Assembly: GCF_000483485.1 (NCBI RefSeq)
Contig: NZ_KI519609.1
Span: 1,393,460-1,457,459, forward strand
Direction: 5' to 3'
DNA from: Thiomicrorhabdus chilensis DSM 12352
GTDB lineage: Bacteria; Pseudomonadota; Gammaproteobacteria; Thiomicrospirales; Thiomicrospiraceae
Length of the DNA: 64,000 nucleotides
The position numbers and the translations under genes were made by a program. The notes beneath the pieces are model-generated. The model was not told where the DNA came from, made no database searches, and saw nothing but the letters and a program-made list of their open reading frames with translations. This document shows, one piece after another, positions 62,225-64,000 of this stretch (its first letter is position 1; every line of letters begins with the position of its first letter).

Positions 62225-63082
62225 TCATCGTCCTTTGGCTTTATACATATTCACATCAGCGGTTGTGAACAAGCTATCCGTGGTTGTGCCATCTTCAGGG
62301 TAGAATGCAAAACCAATACTACAATTGATTTCAATTCTTTCATTATTAATGATAAATTCTCGGTTCAATGCCTTGTTTATGGTTTGGATCATTTTTGAGA
62401 CATTGTTTTTGTCAGCCACATTTTCCAATAAGAGAACAAATTCATCCCCCCCGATTCTTGCAACCGTATCCGAATGACGAAGCGTTTTCTTTAAACGCGT
62501 AGCGGCTTCAATCAACACTAGATCGCCAAATACGTGGCCTTTTGTGTCATTGATAACCTTAAAGTCATCCAAATCAATGAAAAGCAGAGCGAAATGACTT
62601 TTACTCCTTTCCGACTGTGAAATTAAGTGCTTAAGACGTTCAAGCAACAAAAAACGATTCGGGACTTTGGTGAGATAGTCATAATGAGCCAATTGCTCGA
62701 GACGTTCGGTTTCTTTAATACGGTTAGTGATATCGCGGTTGATCCCTAATGCGCCAACCATCTGTTCATCTGAACCATAAATGGGCACGCACATGGACTC
62801 AATCCAGCCAATATCCCCATTTTTATGTAACATCCTGATTTCACCAGACCATTTGCCAAATTTTTCAACCGCTGATATCACCTCAAAGGTAATCCGCTCT
62901 GAGTCCTCGGGCACATGTAGGATATTAACGCATTGACCAATGGCCTCGTCTTTTGAGTAACCGTACAAATCTTCGGAACCTTTGTTCCAATCGGTAATGA
63001 TGCCCTGCAGATCCGTCACGACCACGGCATCGAACAGGTAATCAAACGCCTTCGCGCGTTGTTTAAGGATATCCAAATTCAT
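62225..63082 (-). CDS. PAS-GGDEF diguanylate cyclase, short C-terminus
   Basis: 285 residues. PAS domain near 10-115 (DAVVVTDLQGIITDWNKGSE; VPIYGSDEQMVGALGINRDI), then a GGDEF domain with motif RIGGDEF and an I-site RxxD (RHSD) five residues before. The protein stops at ADVNMYKAKGR, just inside the final helix where family members continue with a GxNxxxF end. A frame shift near 62230 would extend the frame, so the truncation may be recent or real. No membrane segment. Confidence 0.88.
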   Translation of the reverse strand: MNLDILKQRAKAFDYLFDAVVVTDLQGIITDWNKGSEDLYGYSKDEAIGQCVNILHVPEDSERITFEVISAVEKFGKWSGEIRMLHKNGDIGWIESMCVPIYGSDEQMVGALGINRDITNRIKETERLEQLAHYDYLTKVPNRFLLLERLKHLISQSERSKSHFALLFIDLDDFKVINDTKGHVFGDLVLIEAATRLKKTLRHSDTVARIGGDEFVLLLENVADKNNVSKMIQTINKALNREFIINNERIEINCSIGFAFYPEDGTTTDSLFTTADVNMYKAKGR

Positions 63083-63458
63083 AATATTATATGCATCGGA
63101 AGAGATTCGTTTGATTATAACCCTTAAGAAAAAATAAACCTGTTATATAAGTTATTGGGGCATAACTTTTATTAAAGCCCAAAAATAAACTGTCGTTCAG
63201 TCAACGCTACGCAAGTTCATTAAAATCATAAAAACAAAGATCAATCCAAAATAGACAGGCCTGCTCATTTTCAAAGCGGGTTTCATTATGTTCAAACCTT
63301 GGTTTTTGAAATACTCAAAAAGAAGATGAAAACACACAAAACCAAAAACATGCGGCTTATTCAGTGCGTTGCTTTATAATTCCGCCTAACACAACTCCCC
63401 CAATTTTCACTCAATTTGCCTGCACCGCACGTTGAATACACCCAACCCGAGGTTTTAT
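63083..63458. other. intergenic between a diguanylate cyclase and rhlE
   Basis: About 376 bp, no gene recognised. Contains a full-consensus CAGGCCTG element (63248-63276) and the divergent promoters, which I could not place precisely. Confidence 0.5.
63248..63276 (+). repeat. dispersed CAGGCCTG element, intergenic
   Basis: Core 63256-63263 in AGACAGGCCTGCTCATTTT, full consensus. Confidence 0.85.
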
Positions 63459-64000
63459 ATGTCATTTTCAAAGCTTGGATTATGCAATCCCATTTTAAAA
63501 GCCGTGTCCGAGCTAGGCTATCAAACCCCAACTGAGATTCAAAAACAGGCCATCCCCATTATTCTATCGGGCAAAGATTTAATCGCCGCCGCACAGACCG
63601 GAACCGGAAAAACCGCCAGCTTTGTTTTACCATTGTTGGAAAAAATCAGCACCTACGACAAACCACGCGGTCGCTCTGTTCACGCCCTGATTCTAACGCC
63701 CACGCGCGAATTGGCGGTGCAAGTGGAGGCCAATGTGGCCGAATATGCAAAGTACCTGGATACCAGCTCACTGGCGGTCTATGGCGGTGTAGACTTGGAG
63801 CCGCAAATACAGCATCTAAAACAGGGCATCGACATTCTGGTCGCCACGCCGGGAAGACTGTTGGATTTGGCTTATCAACGCGCCCTGTTCTTTGATGACC
63901 TGGAGTTTTTGGTATTGGACGAAGCCGACAGAATGCTGGACATGGGCTTTATTGGCGACCTCAATAAAATCATCGAACGCCTGCCCAGAGACCGTCAGAG
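63459..64000 (+). CDS. rhlE: DEAD-box RNA helicase, RhlE-like (runs off the right edge)
   Basis: About 180 residues of an N-terminal helicase domain. Q-motif region [31 protein letters not shown], written here in part, Walker [10 protein letters not shown], motif Ia [16 protein letters not shown] and the DEAD box [13 protein letters not shown]. The missing C-terminal half prevents certain assignment among RhlE, RhlB and SrmB-type helicases; RhlE fits best from the N-terminus. CGAGGTTTTAT precedes the ATG. Confidence 0.88.
   Translation, partial: MSFSKLGLCNPILKAVSELGYQTPTEIQKQAIPIILSGKDLIAAAQTGTGKTASFVLPLLEKISTYDKPRGRSVHALILTPTRELAVQVEANVAEYAKYLDTSSLAVYGGVDLEPQIQHLKQGIDILVATPGRLLDLAYQRALFFDDLEFLVLDEADRMLDMGFIGDLNKIIERLPRDRQ

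Noticed and set aside
1829-63263. CRISPR array made of the repeated CAGGCCTG elements
   Set aside because: The copies are spaced by kilobases, not regularly by 30-40 bp, and there are no cas genes.

Overview
The window looks like a chromosomal segment of a chemolithotrophic gammaproteobacterium. The gene orders hisC-pheA-serC-gyrA, ubiG-mupP-SDR and hupB-lon-clpX-clpP-tig are those of gammaproteobacteria. A sulfide:quinone oxidoreductase points to sulfur oxidation, so a Thiomicrospira/Hydrogenovibrio/Thiomicrorhabdus-like sulfur oxidiser is a reasonable guess. That taxonomic step is inference; the window has no rRNA.

Layout. 1-5548: leftward amino-acid and topoisomerase block (hisC partial, pheA, serC, gyrA). 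5822-7932: rightward ubiG-mupP-SDR. 8048-14993: leftward DUF502 membrane protein and a Yej-type peptide ABC importer (fused ATPase, two permeases, lipoprotein binding protein). 15202-15981: fabI. 16264-16679: a tandemly duplicated tRNA-Val/tRNA-Asp pair with its own sigma70-type promoter and two terminators. 16808-23088: leftward protein-quality-control block. 23356-29715: DUF2892 peptide, ABC-F protein, LolD plus one LolC/E-type permease, TRIC-family channel, sqr. 29932-35431: minimal RND-like protein, mfd, csiV. 35532-38003: a short accessory patch holding a glycine-rich fragment and a membrane-anchored double AAA+ ATPase. 38168-53748: many small single-gene units (lipoproteins, methyltransferase, LpxR-like protein, old yellow enzyme, phosphatases, FKBP, lipocalin, PqiA-like protein, diguanylate cyclase, NfsB, dUTPase, LysE, sugar dehydrogenase) ending in an orphan ParA coupled to a Lys/Ala-rich partner. 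54090-64000: uncharacterised secreted proteins, a 48-residue membrane peptide, a thioredoxin fusion, an aldolase/U32/glutamate dehydrogenase trio, a second diguanylate cyclase and the start of an rhlE-type helicase.

The strongest unexplained signal is a dispersed sequence built on the 8-bp palindrome CAGGCCTG. I count 28 copies in 64 kb, against about one expected by chance. Most carry a directional tail, giving RRCAGGCCTGYYSRTTTT. About half lie in the small intergenic fraction, several are built into transcription terminators, and most in-gene copies are read as Ala-Gly-Leu near protein ends or linkers. This is how DNA uptake sequences of naturally competent bacteria behave, and I propose it as an uptake-sequence-like element of this lineage.
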